Shown piece after piece: positions 52,842-63,890 of a stretch of 64,000 bases of DNA. The notes beneath the pieces are model-generated. The model worked only from the letters and a program-made list of their open reading frames with translations. It had not been told where the DNA came from and searched no databases. A program made the translations under genes and the position numbers. Source of the stretch: Acidovorax sp. sif1233 (GTDB taxonomy: Bacteria; Pseudomonadota; Gammaproteobacteria; Burkholderiales; Burkholderiaceae_C); contig NZ_JAHUWZ010000006.1 in NCBI RefSeq assembly GCF_019218755.1, positions 62,001 through 126,000 on the forward strand. Reading direction: 5' to 3'. Position 1 is the stretch's first letter. Every line of letters starts with the position of its first letter.

Positions 52842-53646
52842 AAAACGCTTCCACAAGCGGTCGGTGTTCCTGATCGCCTACCTGGTCTTCGCCGTGCTGC
52901 CCATCTACTGGATGGTCAACATGAGCTTCAAGACCAACGCGGAGATCCTCTCGACGTTCTCGTTCTTTCCCCAGAACTTCACGTGGGACAACTACAAGAC
53001 CATCTTCACCGACGAGTCCTGGTACTCGGGTTACATCAACAGCCTGATCTACGTGGCCATCAACACGGCGATATCGCTGACCGTGGCGCTGCCGGCGGCC
53101 TATGCGTTCTCGCGCTACCAGTTCCTGGGCGACAAGCATGTGTTCTTCTGGCTGCTGACCAACCGCATGACGCCGCCGGCCGTGTTTTTGCTGCCGTTCT
53201 TCCAGCTCTACACCACCGTGGGGCTGATGGACACGCACATTGCCGTGGCGCTGGCGCACCTCTTGTTCAACGTGCCGCTGGCGGTGTGGATCCTGGAAGG
53301 CTTCATGAGCGGCATTCCGCGCGAGATCGACGAGACGGCCTATATCGATGGCTACAGCTTTCCGCGCTTTTTCATGACGATCTTCCTGCCGCTGATCAAG
53401 GCCGGCGTGGGCGTGGCGGCGTTCTTCTGTTTCATGTTCAGCTGGGTGGAGCTGCTGCTGGCGCGCACGCTGACCAGCGTGAATGCCAAGCCCATCGTGG
53501 CCACCATGACGCGCACGGTGAGCGCGAGCGGCATGGACTGGGCCACGCTGGCCGCCGCCGGCGTGCTGACCATCGTGCCGGGTGCCATCGTGATCTGGTT
53601 TGTTCGGCACTACATCGCGAAGGGTTTCGCGATGGGCCGGGTTTGA
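52834..53646 (+). CDS. glpQ: glycerol ABC transporter permease 2
   Basis: A 270-residue MalG-type permease. It starts MNEKRFHKRSVFLIAYLVFA. WMVNMSFKTNAEIL precedes the periplasmic loop, and the EAA motif is EIDETAYIDGYSFPRFFMTI. Six helices are predicted. Its frame starts inside the end of glpP, so the permeases are translationally coupled. Confidence 0.92.
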
Positions 53647-53658
53647 GGAGATATCGCC

Positions 53659-53967
53659 ATGTTTGAGTGGATGGCTTGGACGCTGCCCGTGGCGGTGTTC
53701 TTCATTTGCATCGTGCTGATGCTGATTGGCATGACGGTGTGGGAGATCAAGTCGCCCACGACGATGCGCAAGGGTTTTTTGCCGCTGGAGACGACGCGCG
53801 GTGATCGGCTGTTTATTGGGCTGTTGTCAGCGGCCTACGTGAATCTGATTTTTGTGGGCATCAGCGGCAAGCTGGCCCAGTGGTTCAGCCTTCAGGGCGA
53901 TCCTTCGATCTGGATCAGCTTCGTGCTGTCGATGGCGCTGCTGGCGCTGATCCTGCGCAAGGGGTAG
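53659..53967 (+). CDS. glpU: DUF2160 small membrane protein of the glycerol importer
   Basis: A 102-residue protein with three membrane helices: PVAVFFICIVLMLIGMTVWE, LFIGLLSAAYVNLIFVGI and WISFVLSMALLALIL. TMRKGFLPLETTRGDRLFIG is the conserved loop. DUF2160 proteins are found almost only in glp ABC operons, where the gene is called glpU. Its role in transport is not settled. GAGGAGATA precedes the ATG at 53659. Confidence 0.82.
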   Translation: MFEWMAWTLPVAVFFICIVLMLIGMTVWEIKSPTTMRKGFLPLETTRGDRLFIGLLSAAYVNLIFVGISGKLAQWFSLQGDPSIWISFVLSMALLALILRKG

Positions 53968-54002
53968 CGCGTTCGCAGGCAGCTTTCATTCCGTTGGTTC
54001 CC

Positions 54003-54038
54003 GTCGCGCGGCTCAACCCTTCCCCGGAGCCGGGCGAC
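54003..54038 (+). promoter_or_regulatory. intercistronic hairpin before glpV
   Basis: GTCGCGCGGCTC and GAGCCGGGCGAC pair over 11 of 12 positions across a 12-base loop, in the 114-base gap between glpU and glpV. There is no T-run. Such stems upstream of binding-protein genes often stabilise that part of the mRNA so the binding protein exceeds the membrane subunits. Confidence 0.55.
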
Positions 54039-54081
54039 CCTTGCATCCAAAAGGGGAGATGACTATGAGGAGACAGGCACT

Positions 54082-55812
<1,731 letters not shown>

Positions 55813-55818
55813 GACCCT

Positions 55819-55832
55819 GAAGCGGTCGCTTC
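55819..55832 (+). promoter_or_regulatory. small palindrome after glpV stop
   Basis: GAAGCG-GT-CGCTTC is a perfect inverted repeat 6 bases after the stop and 18 before the terminator. It may be part of 3'-end processing. Confidence 0.3.
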
Positions 55833-55850
55833 TTGACGACTGATGCCACC

Positions 55851-55888
55851 GGCAGCCAGGGCTCACAAGGTCTCTGGCTGCCTTTTTT
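55851..55888 (+). terminator. Rho-independent terminator of the glycerol importer operon
   Basis: GGCAGCCAG (55851-55859) pairs perfectly with CTGGCTGCC (55874-55882), followed by six T. It is the clearest intrinsic terminator in the window and separates glpV from glpD, so glpD needs its own promoter. Confidence 0.92.
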
Positions 55889-55955
55889 ACTCCATGCCGC
55901 CTCCCGGAGTTCCTTCCCCTTGGGCGGTTTCTCATCCCGGAAGTGCCAAGAATTC

Positions 55956-55974
55956 AAGGGTAAACCCTTAATTC
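55956..55974 (+). promoter_or_regulatory. candidate GlpR operator before glpD
   Basis: AAGGGT-AA-ACCCTT is a perfect palindrome followed by AATTC, 12-30 bases upstream of the glpD ATG. The same AAGGGTAAACC-core followed by TT-ATTC occurs between glpR and glpS at 49658-49675. Confidence 0.6.
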
Positions 55975-55985
55975 TTGTTCCGCCC

Positions 55986-57593
55986 ATGGACAATCACCCC
56001 ATGACCATCGCCACTGCCCCCCTTCCTACGCGACGCGCCGACCTGCTGGCCCGTCTGGCCCAGCCGCACCACTACGACCTTGCCGTGATTGGTGGCGGGG
56101 CGACGGGGCTGGGAGTCGCTCTGGATGCGGCCGCGCGCGGTTTCAGCGTGGTCCTGGTGGACTCGCACGACTTCGCCAAGGGGACCTCGTCCCGCGCCAC
56201 CAAGCTGGTGCATGGTGGTGTCCGCTACCTGGCCCAGGGCAACATCGCGCTGGTGCGCGAGGCGTTGCATGAGCGCACAACCTTGCTGAACAACGCGCCG
56301 CATCTGGCCCAGCCCCTGCCTTTCGTGATGCCCTCGTACCGTTTCTGGGAGACGCCCTTTTATGGCATCGGGCTCATGATGTACGACGCCTTGGCCGGAA
56401 AAGCCGGACTGGGTGCCACCCAGTTCCTGGGCCGTGCGCGCACCCTGGAATGCCTGCCCACGGCCCGGACCGAGGGGCTCAAGGGAGGGGTCAAGTACTG
56501 GGACGGGCAGTTCGACGATGCCCGGCTGGCCCTGGCGCTGGCGCGGACGGCGGCGGGTCTGGGCGCCCTGGTGGTCAACTACTGTCCTGCGCGGGCCCTG
56601 GTCCATGAGGCGGGAAAGGTGGCGGGCCTTGTCTGCGAGGACGCCGACAGCGGCCAGCAGTTCACTGTTCGCGCCCGCACCGTGGTGAATGCCACCGGCG
56701 TGTGGGTGGATGCCCTGCGCCAGATGGACGGCGAGGCCATTGGCCGCCCCGTCAAGCCGATCGTGGCGCCAAGCCAGGGCGTGCACATCGTGGTGGATCG
56801 CGAGTTCCTTCCCTCCGACCATGCCCTCATGGTGCCCAAGACGGCCGATGGCCGGGTCCTGTTTGCAGTGCCCTGGCTGGGCAAGCTCATTCTGGGGACG
56901 ACGGACAGCCCGCGCCAGGACATCGTGCGGGAGCCGGAGCCTTTCCACGAGGAAGTCCAGTTCATCCTGGAAGAATCGGCGCGCTACCTCACCCGCGCCC
57001 CCAAGATCGGGGACATCCGCAGCATCTGGGTGGGCCTGCGTCCCTTGGTGAAGCCGCAGGACGACGATGGCGACAACACCAAGAAAATCAGCCGCGAGCA
57101 CACCGTCCTGGCCAGCCGCAGCGGCCTGATCACCGTGACCGGTGGCAAATGGACCACCTACCGCGCCATGGCTGAAGATGTGTTGCAAAAATGCTTCACC
57201 ACGGGCCTGCTGCCCGAAAAACCCGCGGGCGTGACCAATCATTTGCCCCTGGTGGGAACGCCCCCGGGGCCTGTGCGGCACCGTATCAGCGATGCCCAGG
57301 GGCTGCACTCCTATGGCAGCGAAGCGGCGGCCGTTCAGGAAATGCCGGGTGCACAGACGGATCTGGGCGGCGGCCTGACGGAGGCGATGGTGCGGTTCGC
57401 GGCGCGGCATGAATACGCCCGCACGGTGGAAGATGTGCTGGCGCGCCGCTGCAGGCTGCTGTTCCTCGATTCCCGCAAGGCCATTGAACTGGCGCCCGCC
57501 GTCGCTGACCTCCTGCAGGAGGAACTGGGTTCGGACCCTCGTCTCGGCGACTTTCTGGTGCTGGCGCAACAGTATCTGCACGCCCCTGGCTGA
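55986..57593 (+). CDS. glpD: aerobic glycerol-3-phosphate dehydrogenase
   Basis: A 535-residue FAD enzyme at the inner membrane that oxidises glycerol-3-phosphate to dihydroxyacetone phosphate and feeds quinone. The FAD motif is LAVIGGGATGLGVALDAAAR, followed by SSRATKLVHGGVRYLAQGN, VVNATGVWVDALRQM, ILGTTDSPRQDI, WVGLRPLVK and VTGGKWTTYRAMAEDVL. The start could be ATG 55986 (MDNHP) or 56001 (MTIATAP); neither has a strong ribosome site. It completes the kinase-dehydrogenase route. Confidence 0.95.
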   Translation: MDNHPMTIATAPLPTRRADLLARLAQPHHYDLAVIGGGATGLGVALDAAARGFSVVLVDSHDFAKGTSSRATKLVHGGVRYLAQGNIALVREALHERTTLLNNAPHLAQPLPFVMPSYRFWETPFYGIGLMMYDALAGKAGLGATQFLGRARTLECLPTARTEGLKGGVKYWDGQFDDARLALALARTAAGLGALVVNYCPARALVHEAGKVAGLVCEDADSGQQFTVRARTVVNATGVWVDALRQMDGEAIGRPVKPIVAPSQGVHIVVDREFLPSDHALMVPKTADGRVLFAVPWLGKLILGTTDSPRQDIVREPEPFHEEVQFILEESARYLTRAPKIGDIRSIWVGLRPLVKPQDDDGDNTKKISREHTVLASRSGLITVTGGKWTTYRAMAEDVLQKCFTTGLLPEKPAGVTNHLPLVGTPPGPVRHRISDAQGLHSYGSEAAAVQEMPGAQTDLGGGLTEAMVRFAARHEYARTVEDVLARRCRLLFLDSRKAIELAPAVADLLQEELGSDPRLGDFLVLAQQYLHAPG

Positions 57594-57601
57594 TGCGGCG
57601 C

Positions 57602-57630
57602 TTGACTTCCTGGAAGTCCTTTGCAATAAT
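57602..57630 (+). promoter_or_regulatory. strong sigma-70 promoter of the spc operon
   Basis: TTGACT (57602-57607), a 17-base spacer and AATAAT (57625-57630) with TGC just before it (extended -10). A perfect palindrome GACTTCC-T-GGAAGTC (57604-57618) overlaps the -35. Transcription should start near 57637. Confidence 0.85.
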
Positions 57631-57730
57631 CGAGGGCTTCGCGTTTCCTGCGTGAAGTTTCTGCCCAGCGGGAAGTGCTGCAAATGGTTTGCGGTGCGGA
57701 CGACGGGCCCAAGACTGACTGGCTGATCCG

Positions 57731-57757
57731 CAGCCCTTGAGAAGTTCTCTGGGGCTG
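57731..57757 (+). promoter_or_regulatory. hairpin in the rplN mRNA leader
   Basis: CAGCCC (57731-57736) pairs with GGGCTG (57752-57757), with an inner GAGAA/TTCTC stem. It lies in a leader of about 150 bases before rplN. Ribosomal operons often carry protein-binding leader structures; no specific match is claimed. Confidence 0.5.
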
Positions 57758-57788
57758 TTGTCTTCTGGTGCAAGTTGGGAATATTGAA

Positions 57789-58157
57789 ATGATCCAGACA
57801 GAATCTCGGTTAGAGGTTGCCGACAATACCGGCGCTAAGTCCGTCCTTTGCATCAAGGTGCTGGGTGGTTCCAAGCGTCGCTATGCAAGCGTTGGCGACA
57901 TCATCAAGGTGAGCATCAAAGAAGCCGCTCCACGTGGCCGCGTCAAAAAAGGCGAGGTTTACAGTGCGGTGGTCGTTCGCACGGCGAAGGGCATTCGCCG
58001 TGGCGACGGTTCGCTCGTCAAATTCGATGGCAACGCTGCAGTGTTGCTGAACGCAAAGTTGGAGCCTATCGGCACCCGCATCTTTGGACCCGTGACGCGT
58101 GAACTGCGTACCGAGAAGTTCATGAAGATCGTGTCCTTGGCTCCTGAAGTTCTCTAA
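57789..58157 (+). CDS. rplN: 50S ribosomal protein L14
   Basis: 122 residues, starting [20 protein letters not shown], with the L14 signature region [20 protein letters not shown] and the end [13 protein letters not shown]. It binds 23S rRNA near the L19 and factor-binding region. It is the first gene of this operon: rpsQ and the S10 genes, usual upstream neighbours, are absent and glpD is next door. An in-frame TTG at 57768 was rejected. Confidence 0.97.
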   Translation: MIQTESRLEVADNTGAKSVLCIKVLGGSKRRYASVGDIIKVSIKEAAPRGRVKKGEVYSAVVVRTAKGIRRGDGSLVKFDGNAAVLLNAKLEPIGTRIFGPVTRELRTEKFMKIVSLAPEVL

Positions 58158-58166
58158 GGACGCGCC

Positions 58167-58487
58167 ATGAACAAGATTCGCAAGGGCGACGAAGTCATCG
58201 TGCTGACCGGCCGTGACAAGGGCAAGCGTGGCACGGTGTCGCTGCGCAAGGATGACTCCCACCTCGTCATCGACGGCATCAACCTCGTCAAGAAGCACGC
58301 CAAGCCAAACCCCATGAAGGGTACGACGGGCGGCATCGTTGAAAAGGCCATGCCGATTCACCAGTCCAATGTGGCCATCTTCAATGCCGCGACCGGCAAG
58401 GCTGATCGCGTGGGCATCAAGGTGCAGGCTGACGGCACGCGCGTTCGCGTGTTCAAGTCCAGCGGCGCTGAAATCAAGGCGGCCTAA
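58167..58487 (+). CDS. rplX: 50S ribosomal protein L24
   Basis: 106 residues. The KOW motif is [20 protein letters not shown], followed by [16 protein letters not shown] and the C-terminal [15 protein letters not shown]. It is an assembly initiator of the large subunit. It is 9 bases after rplN in the conserved spc order. Confidence 0.97.
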   Translation: MNKIRKGDEVIVLTGRDKGKRGTVSLRKDDSHLVIDGINLVKKHAKPNPMKGTTGGIVEKAMPIHQSNVAIFNAATGKADRVGIKVQADGTRVRVFKSSGAEIKAA

Positions 58488-58496
58488 GGGGTAAAC

Positions 58497-59036
58497 ATGG
58501 CACGACTCCAAGAAATTTACCGCGACAAGATCGCTCCCGAACTGACCAAGCAGTTCGGTTACACCTCGCCGATGCAGGTTCCCCGTCTGACCAAGATCAC
58601 CCTGAACATGGGCGTGAGCGAGGCAGTCTCGGACAAGAAGGTGATGGACAACGCCGTGGCCGACCTGACCAAGATTGCTGGTCAGAAGCCCGTGGTGACC
58701 AAGGCCAAGAAGGCTATCGCCGGTTTCAAGATCCGCGAAGGCCAGGCCATCGGTTGCATGGTCACGCTGCGCGGCGTGCAGATGTATGAGTTCCTGGACC
58801 GTTTCGTGACCGTGGCTCTGCCCCGCGTTCGTGACTTCCGTGGTATCTCCGGCCGCGCTTTCGACGGCCGTGGCAACTACAACATCGGCGTCAAGGAACA
58901 GATCATTTTCCCTGAAATCGAGTACGACAAGGTGGATGCCTTGCGCGGTCTCAATATCAGCATCACCACGACGGCCAAGTCGGACGAAGAAGCCAAGGCT
59001 CTCCTCGCTGGTTTCCGTTTCCCGTTCAAGAACTGA
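58497..59036 (+). CDS. rplE: 50S ribosomal protein L5
   Basis: 179 residues. [20 protein letters not shown], then [35 protein letters not shown] and [20 protein letters not shown]. It binds 5S rRNA and contacts the P-site tRNA. GGGG precedes the ATG, 9 bases after rplX. Confidence 0.97.
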   Translation: MARLQEIYRDKIAPELTKQFGYTSPMQVPRLTKITLNMGVSEAVSDKKVMDNAVADLTKIAGQKPVVTKAKKAIAGFKIREGQAIGCMVTLRGVQMYEFLDRFVTVALPRVRDFRGISGRAFDGRGNYNIGVKEQIIFPEIEYDKVDALRGLNISITTTAKSDEEAKALLAGFRFPFKN

Positions 59037-59044
59037 GGCGAAGC

Positions 59045-59350
59045 ATGGCTAAAGTAGCTTTGATCCAGCGCGAACTGAAGCGCGAAAAACTGGCAGCCAA
59101 GTACGCAACCAAGTATGCGGAACTGAAGGCAATCGCTGGCGATGCCAAGCGCAGCGACGAAGAGCGCGATGCAGCCCGCCTGGGCCTGCAAAAGCTCCCC
59201 CGCAATGCCAACCCGACGCGTCAGCGCAACCGTTGCGAAATCACCGGTCGTCCACGCGGCACCTTCCGTCAATTCGGTCTGGCTCGCGCCAAGATCCGTG
59301 AACTGGCTTTTGCAGGCGACATCCCTGGTGTCACCAAGGCCAGCTGGTAA
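59045..59350 (+). CDS. rpsN: 30S ribosomal protein S14
   Basis: 101 residues, the long zinc-free form: [20 protein letters not shown] and the conserved end [20 protein letters not shown]. It lacks the CxxC pairs of the short zinc-binding type. It is part of the small-subunit head. Confidence 0.97.
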   Translation: MAKVALIQRELKREKLAAKYATKYAELKAIAGDAKRSDEERDAARLGLQKLPRNANPTRQRNRCEITGRPRGTFRQFGLARAKIRELAFAGDIPGVTKASW

Positions 59351-59370
59351 GCAGGCAGGAGAGATTAAAC

Positions 59371-59766
59371 ATGAGCATGAGTGATCCCATCGCTGACTTG
59401 CTGACCCGCATCCGTAATGCACAGATGGTCGCCAAGGCCACGGTTCTGGTGCCTTCTTCCAAAGTGAAGATTGCCATCGCCCAGGTGCTGAAGGACGAAG
59501 GTTATATCGACGGCTTCCAGGTGAAAACCGAAGCTGGCAAGTCGGAACTCGAAATTGCCCTGAAGTACTACGCAGGCCGTCCCGTGATTGAGCGCATCGA
59601 GCGCGTCAGCCGCCCCGGACTGCGTGTCTACAAAGGCCGTGATTCCATTCCACAAGTCATGAACGGTCTGGGTGTGGCAATTGTCACGACGCCCAAGGGC
59701 GTGATGACCGATCGCAAGGCGCGCGCTACCGGTGTCGGTGGCGAAGTGCTCTGCTATGTGGCCTAA
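59371..59766 (+). CDS. rpsH: 30S ribosomal protein S8
   Basis: 131 residues: [23 protein letters not shown]-type central strands, and the signature [20 protein letters not shown]. It binds helix 21 of 16S rRNA. In E. coli S8 represses the spc operon by binding mRNA near rplE; whether a similar site exists here was not assessed. Confidence 0.97.
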   Translation: MSMSDPIADLLTRIRNAQMVAKATVLVPSSKVKIAIAQVLKDEGYIDGFQVKTEAGKSELEIALKYYAGRPVIERIERVSRPGLRVYKGRDSIPQVMNGLGVAIVTTPKGVMTDRKARATGVGGEVLCYVA

Positions 59767-59791
59767 CCCGCGGCATTGAGGAGAAACTGAA

Positions 59792-60325
59792 ATGTCCCGA
59801 GTAGGAAAAATGCCCGTGACCATCCCCGCTGGCGTGGATGTGTCCGTGAAAGATGACCAGATCTCTGTCAAGGGTTCTGGTGGCGCCCTCTCGCTCGCAC
59901 AGAATGTGCTGGTGAAGGTGTCGAGCAATGAAGGCAAGCTGAGCTTTGCGCCTGTCAACGACTCCCGCGAAGCCAATGCCATGAGCGGCACGATTCGCCA
60001 GTTGGTCAACAACATGGTGGTCGGTGTCAGCAAGGGCTTTGAAAAGAAGCTGAGCCTGGTGGGTGTGGGTTACAAGGCTGCGGCTTCCGGTTCCAAGCTG
60101 AACCTGGCTGTGGGCTATTCGCACCCGGTCAATATCGAAATGCCCGCTGGCATCACGGTCGCAACCCCCACGCCCACGGAAGTGGTGATCAAGGGTGCTG
60201 ACCGCCAGCGTGTGGGGCAAATCGCTGCTGAGATCCGTGCTGTTCGTCCACCCGAGCCCTACAAGGGCAAGGGTATCCGCTATGCGGACGAAAAGATCAC
60301 GATCAAAGAGACCAAGAAGAAATAA
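59792..60325 (+). CDS. rplF: 50S ribosomal protein L6
   Basis: 177 residues with two similar domains: [40 protein letters not shown] and the C-terminal signature [18 protein letters not shown]. It sits near the sarcin-ricin loop. GAGGAG lies about 10 bases before the ATG. Confidence 0.97.
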   Translation: MSRVGKMPVTIPAGVDVSVKDDQISVKGSGGALSLAQNVLVKVSSNEGKLSFAPVNDSREANAMSGTIRQLVNNMVVGVSKGFEKKLSLVGVGYKAAASGSKLNLAVGYSHPVNIEMPAGITVATPTPTEVVIKGADRQRVGQIAAEIRAVRPPEPYKGKGIRYADEKITIKETKKK

Positions 60326-60336
60326 GGAGCTGCAAC

Positions 60337-60702
60337 ATGTTGACCAAGAAAGAGCAGCGTCTTCGTCGTTCGCGCCAGACCCGCATCCGCATTGCACAGC
60401 AAGGCGTGGCGCGTCTCACCGTGAACCGTACGAACCTCCATATCTACGCCAGTGTGATCTCCGGCGACGGCAGCAAGGTGCTGGCAAGTGCATCGACGGC
60501 AGAAGCCGACGTGCGCAAGTCGCTCGGCGGTTCGGGCAAGGGTGGCAATGCCGCTGCAGCCCAGATCATCGGCAAGCGCATCGCTGAAAAAGCGAAGGCT
60601 GCGGGTGTCGAGAAGGTTGCATTTGATCGCGCAGGCTTTGCCTACCACGGTCGCGTCAAGGCCCTGGCCGACGCAGCCCGTGAAGCCGGCCTGCAGTTCT
60701 AA
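60337..60702 (+). CDS. rplR: 50S ribosomal protein L18
   Basis: 121 residues: basic N-terminus [20 protein letters not shown], then [20 protein letters not shown] and the end [20 protein letters not shown]. It binds 5S rRNA with L5. AAGGAG precedes the ATG. Confidence 0.97.
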   Translation: MLTKKEQRLRRSRQTRIRIAQQGVARLTVNRTNLHIYASVISGDGSKVLASASTAEADVRKSLGGSGKGGNAAAAQIIGKRIAEKAKAAGVEKVAFDRAGFAYHGRVKALADAAREAGLQF

Positions 60703-60718
60703 GCGGAGCGAATAAAAA

Positions 60719-61237
60719 ATGGCTAAATTTCAACCCAAAGTGCAGAGCGAAGGTCAGGACGACGGTCTGCGCGAGAAAATGATCGCGGTCAACCGCGTGA
60801 CCAAAGTCGTGAAGGGCGGCCGTATCCTCGGCTTCGCCGCACTGACGGTGGTTGGCGACGGTGACGGCCGTGTTGGCATGGGCAAGGGCAAGTCCAAGGA
60901 AGTGCCTGCTGCCGTGCAAAAGGCGATGGAAGAAGCCCGCCGCAACATGGTCAAGGTATCGCTCAAGAACGGCACCATCTACCACAACGTGACGGGCCAC
61001 CATGGCGCTGCTGTCGTGATGATGGCTCCCGCTCCCAAGGGTACCGGCATCATTGCCGGCGGCCCCATGCGCGCCGTTTTCGAAGTGCTGGGCGTGACGG
61101 ACATCGTGGCCAAGAGCCATGGTTCCTCCAACCCCTACAACATGGTCCGTGCCACTTTTGATGCGCTCGTCAATTCGACCACTCCGTCGAATGTGGCAGC
61201 CAAGCGCGGCAAGACGGTCGAAGACATCTTCGCCTGA
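60719..61237 (+). CDS. rpsE: 30S ribosomal protein S5
   Basis: 172 residues: [20 protein letters not shown] (RNA-binding first domain), [20 protein letters not shown] and [20 protein letters not shown]. It contributes to decoding accuracy. Pro/Gly positions linked to spectinomycin binding look ordinary. Confidence 0.97.
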   Translation: MAKFQPKVQSEGQDDGLREKMIAVNRVTKVVKGGRILGFAALTVVGDGDGRVGMGKGKSKEVPAAVQKAMEEARRNMVKVSLKNGTIYHNVTGHHGAAVVMMAPAPKGTGIIAGGPMRAVFEVLGVTDIVAKSHGSSNPYNMVRATFDALVNSTTPSNVAAKRGKTVEDIFA

Positions 61238-61251
61238 ATCGGAGCCTGAAA

Positions 61252-61434
61252 ATGACAACGCAACAAACCGTCAAGATTCAATTGGTGCGCAGCCCTATCG
61301 GCACCAAGGAATCGCACCGCGCCACCGTCCGTGGCCTGGGCCTGCGCAAGCTCAACAGCGTGAGCGAATTGCAGGACTCGCCCGAAGTGCGCGGCATGAT
61401 TAACAAGATCAGCTATCTGGTCAAAGTCCTCTGA
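61252..61434 (+). CDS. rpmD: 50S ribosomal protein L30
   Basis: 60 residues: [39 protein letters not shown] and [13 protein letters not shown]. The length is usual for bacteria. It lies 14 bases after rpsE. Confidence 0.96.
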   Translation: MTTQQTVKIQLVRSPIGTKESHRATVRGLGLRKLNSVSELQDSPEVRGMINKISYLVKVL

Positions 61435-61444
61435 GAGATAGATC

Positions 61445-61876
61445 ATGGAACTCAATAGCATCAAGCCCGCAGACGGTGCCAAGCATGCCAAGCGCCGTGT
61501 AGGCCGTGGTATCGGCTCCGGCCTGGGCAAGACCGCTGGCCGTGGTCACAAGGGTCAGAAGTCGCGCGCCGGTGGCTACCACAAGGTGGGCTTCGAAGGC
61601 GGTCAAATGCCTCTGCAACGTCGCTTGCCCAAGCGCGGCTTCAAGTCGCACCTGCTCAAGTTCAATGCAGAAGTGACGCTGACGGCGCTCGATCAGCTCG
61701 GCCTGGCCGAAGTGGACGTGCTGGCACTCAAGCAAGCTGGCCTCGTGGGCGAGCTGGCCAAGGTGGTCAAGGTCATCAAGAGCGGTTCCCTCACCAAGGC
61801 TGTCAAGCTCAATGGCGTGGGCGCTACGGCAGGTGCCAAGGCAGCGATCGAAGCTGCTGGCGGCAGCGTCGCCTGA
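61445..61876 (+). CDS. rplO: 50S ribosomal protein L15
   Basis: 143 residues: [20 protein letters not shown], the Gly/Lys-rich [38 protein letters not shown] and a C-terminal L18e-like domain. It binds 23S rRNA during late assembly. Confidence 0.97.
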   Translation: MELNSIKPADGAKHAKRRVGRGIGSGLGKTAGRGHKGQKSRAGGYHKVGFEGGQMPLQRRLPKRGFKSHLLKFNAEVTLTALDQLGLAEVDVLALKQAGLVGELAKVVKVIKSGSLTKAVKLNGVGATAGAKAAIEAAGGSVA

Positions 61877-61900
61877 GTGTGGCTCTGAAGGAAGGCATCT

Positions 61901-63220
61901 GTGGCTACTAGCGCAGCTCAAATTGCAAAGACCGGCAAGTTCGGCGACCTGCGTCGCCGTCTGGTTTTTCTGTTGCTTGCGCTGGTCGTGTATCGCATAG
62001 GGGCTCATATCCCTGTGCCTGGTATCGATCCAGCCCAACTCCAGCAGCTGTTCAGTGGCCAGCAAGGCGGCATCCTGAACCTGTTCAACATGTTCTCGGG
62101 TGGTGCGCTGTCGCGTTTCACGGTCTTCGCTCTGGGGATCATGCCGTACATTTCGGCATCGATCATCATGCAGCTGATGACTTACGTGATTCCCACGTTC
62201 GAGCAGTTGAAGAAGGAAGGCGAAGCCGGTCGCAGGAAGATCACGCAGTACACCCGCTACGGAACGTTGGGCCTGGCCCTGTTCCAGTCGCTGGGTATTG
62301 CCGTCGCGCTGGAAAGCTCCGCAGGCCTGGTGCTGAGCCCTGGTTTCGGGTTCCGCATGACCGCCGTCGTCAGCCTGACCGCCGGCACGATGTTCCTGAT
62401 GTGGCTGGGTGAGCAGATCACTGAACGTGGTTTGGGCAACGGTATCTCGATCCTGATCTTTGCAGGTATCGCAGCAGGATTGCCCAGCTCCATCGGTGGT
62501 CTCCTTGAACTGGTTCGTACGGGTGCCATGAGCATCCTGGCCGCCATCTTCATCGTCCTCGTGGTCGGTCTGGTGACCTACTTCGTGGTGTTTGTGGAGC
62601 GTGGTCAGCGCAAGATTCTGGTGAACTACGCCCGTCGGCAGGTAGGTAACAAGGTCTACGGCGGCCAGTCGTCGCACTTGCCCCTCAAGCTGAACATGGC
62701 TGGCGTGATTCCTCCGATCTTTGCCTCGTCGATCATCCTGTTGCCCGCCACGGTGGTGAACTGGTTCAGTGCAGGCGAGTCGATGCGCTGGTTGAAGGAC
62801 ATCTCGGGTGCGTTGACTCCTGGTCAGCCCATCTATGTGATGTTCTACGCTGCCGCGATTGTGTTCTTCTGCTTCTTCTATACGGCACTGGTGTTCAACA
62901 GCCGTGAGACTGCAGATAACCTGAAGAAGAGCGGTGCGTTCATCCCAGGCATCCGGCCCGGTGAGCAGACGGCCCGTTATATCGACAAGATCCTGGTTCG
63001 CCTGACCTTGGCAGGCGCTGTGTACATCACCTTCGTGTGCTTGCTGCCAGAGTTCCTGATCTTGAAGTACAACGTTCCGTTCTACTTTGGTGGGACATCG
63101 CTGCTGATCATTGTGGTGGTGACCATGGACTTCATGGCCCAGGTTCAGAACTACATGATGTCGCAACAGTACGAATCGCTGCTCAAGAAAGCCAATTTCA
63201 AGGGCAACGCAGGCGGTTGA
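61901..63220 (+). CDS. secY: protein translocase channel subunit SecY
   Basis: 439 residues, ten membrane helices. GTG start at 61901 ([20 protein letters not shown]) after GAAGGAAGG. Signatures: [20 protein letters not shown], the plug region [20 protein letters not shown], and the cytoplasmic loop [20 protein letters not shown]. It forms the Sec channel with SecE and SecG, encoded elsewhere. Its TGA shares its A with the ATG that opens the infA remnant. Confidence 0.97.
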   Translation: MATSAAQIAKTGKFGDLRRRLVFLLLALVVYRIGAHIPVPGIDPAQLQQLFSGQQGGILNLFNMFSGGALSRFTVFALGIMPYISASIIMQLMTYVIPTFEQLKKEGEAGRRKITQYTRYGTLGLALFQSLGIAVALESSAGLVLSPGFGFRMTAVVSLTAGTMFLMWLGEQITERGLGNGISILIFAGIAAGLPSSIGGLLELVRTGAMSILAAIFIVLVVGLVTYFVVFVERGQRKILVNYARRQVGNKVYGGQSSHLPLKLNMAGVIPPIFASSIILLPATVVNWFSAGESMRWLKDISGALTPGQPIYVMFYAAAIVFFCFFYTALVFNSRETADNLKKSGAFIPGIRPGEQTARYIDKILVRLTLAGAVYITFVCLLPEFLILKYNVPFYFGGTSLLIIVVVTMDFMAQVQNYMMSQQYESLLKKANFKGNAGG

Positions 63221-63360
63221 TGATGATGAAGGAAGGCAGTTGGTCGCGTAGCGGCGACTGCCTGCAGAACTGGATATCGGTTGAGTTGGCGCCCCACGAT
63301 TTTTCGCGGGCACAAATTGTGTTCCGTGCGAAACAGCCGGGACGGATGGAAAAGTTTTAG
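63220..63360 (+). pseudogene. infA: infA (IF-1) remnant: only the C-terminal end remains
   Basis: This is the usual place of infA between secY and rpmJ. A 46-codon open frame begins at the ATG overlapping the secY stop, but its first 20 residues ([12 protein letters not shown] ...) do not resemble IF-1. Residues 21-38 (63280-63333), VELAPHDFSRAQIVFRAK, match the last beta strand region of IF-1 (compare E. coli VELSPYDLTKGRITYR). The frame runs 8 residues past the usual end before TAG. About 50 of 72 residues of the OB fold are missing, so it cannot be a working IF-1. GAAGGAAGG at the left edge may be the old ribosome site. A second infA elsewhere would be needed. Confidence 0.78.
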
Positions 63361-63369
63361 GAGAATGCA

Positions 63370-63483
63370 ATGAGAGTTTCGGCTTCGGTCAAAAAAATCT
63401 GCCGCAACTGCAAGATCATCCGCCGCAAGGGTGTGGTGCGCGTGATCTGCACGGATCTGCGTCACAAGCAGCGCCAAGGTTGA
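63370..63483 (+). CDS. rpmJ: 50S ribosomal protein L36
   Basis: 37 residues: [20 protein letters not shown] then [17 protein letters not shown]. The zinc ligands Cys11, Cys14, Cys27 and His32 are all present, so this is the zinc-binding form. AGGAG precedes the ATG. Confidence 0.96.
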   Translation: MRVSASVKKICRNCKIIRRKGVVRVICTDLRHKQRQG

Positions 63484-63506
63484 TTGGAAAGTATTAGAGG
63501 ACGCAT

Positions 63507-63872
63507 ATGGCACGTATCGCTGGCATTAACATTCCGCCGCACAAGCACGCGGAAATCGGTTTGACCGCCATTTTTGGCATTGGTCGCACCCGCGCTCGCA
63601 AGATCTGCGAAGCAACTGGTATCGCTTACTCCAAGAAGATCAAGGATCTGACGGATGGTGATCTGGAAAAAATTCGCGAGCAAATCGAGCAGTTCACCAT
63701 TGAAGGTGACCTGCGCCGCGAAACCACGATGAACATCAAGCGCTTGATGGACATCGGCTGCTATCGTGGCTTCCGCCATCGCCGCGGTCTGCCAATGCGT
63801 GGTCAGCGCACCCGTACCAATGCACGCACTCGCAAGGGTCCGCGCAAGGGTGCAGCTGCACTGAAGAAATAA
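63507..63872 (+). CDS. rpsM: 30S ribosomal protein S13
   Basis: 121 residues: [38 protein letters not shown], and the C-terminal [20 protein letters not shown] tail that reaches the A and P sites. AGAGG lies 7-11 bases before the ATG. Confidence 0.97.
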   Translation: MARIAGINIPPHKHAEIGLTAIFGIGRTRARKICEATGIAYSKKIKDLTDGDLEKIREQIEQFTIEGDLRRETTMNIKRLMDIGCYRGFRHRRGLPMRGQRTRTNARTRKGPRKGAAALKK

Positions 63873-63890
63873 AGAGATTGAAAGATCATC

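Noticed and set aside
61421..63370. Minus-strand frame of 649 codons opposite rplO and secY
   Set aside because: Antisense to highly conserved genes, His/Gln-rich composition and no motif.
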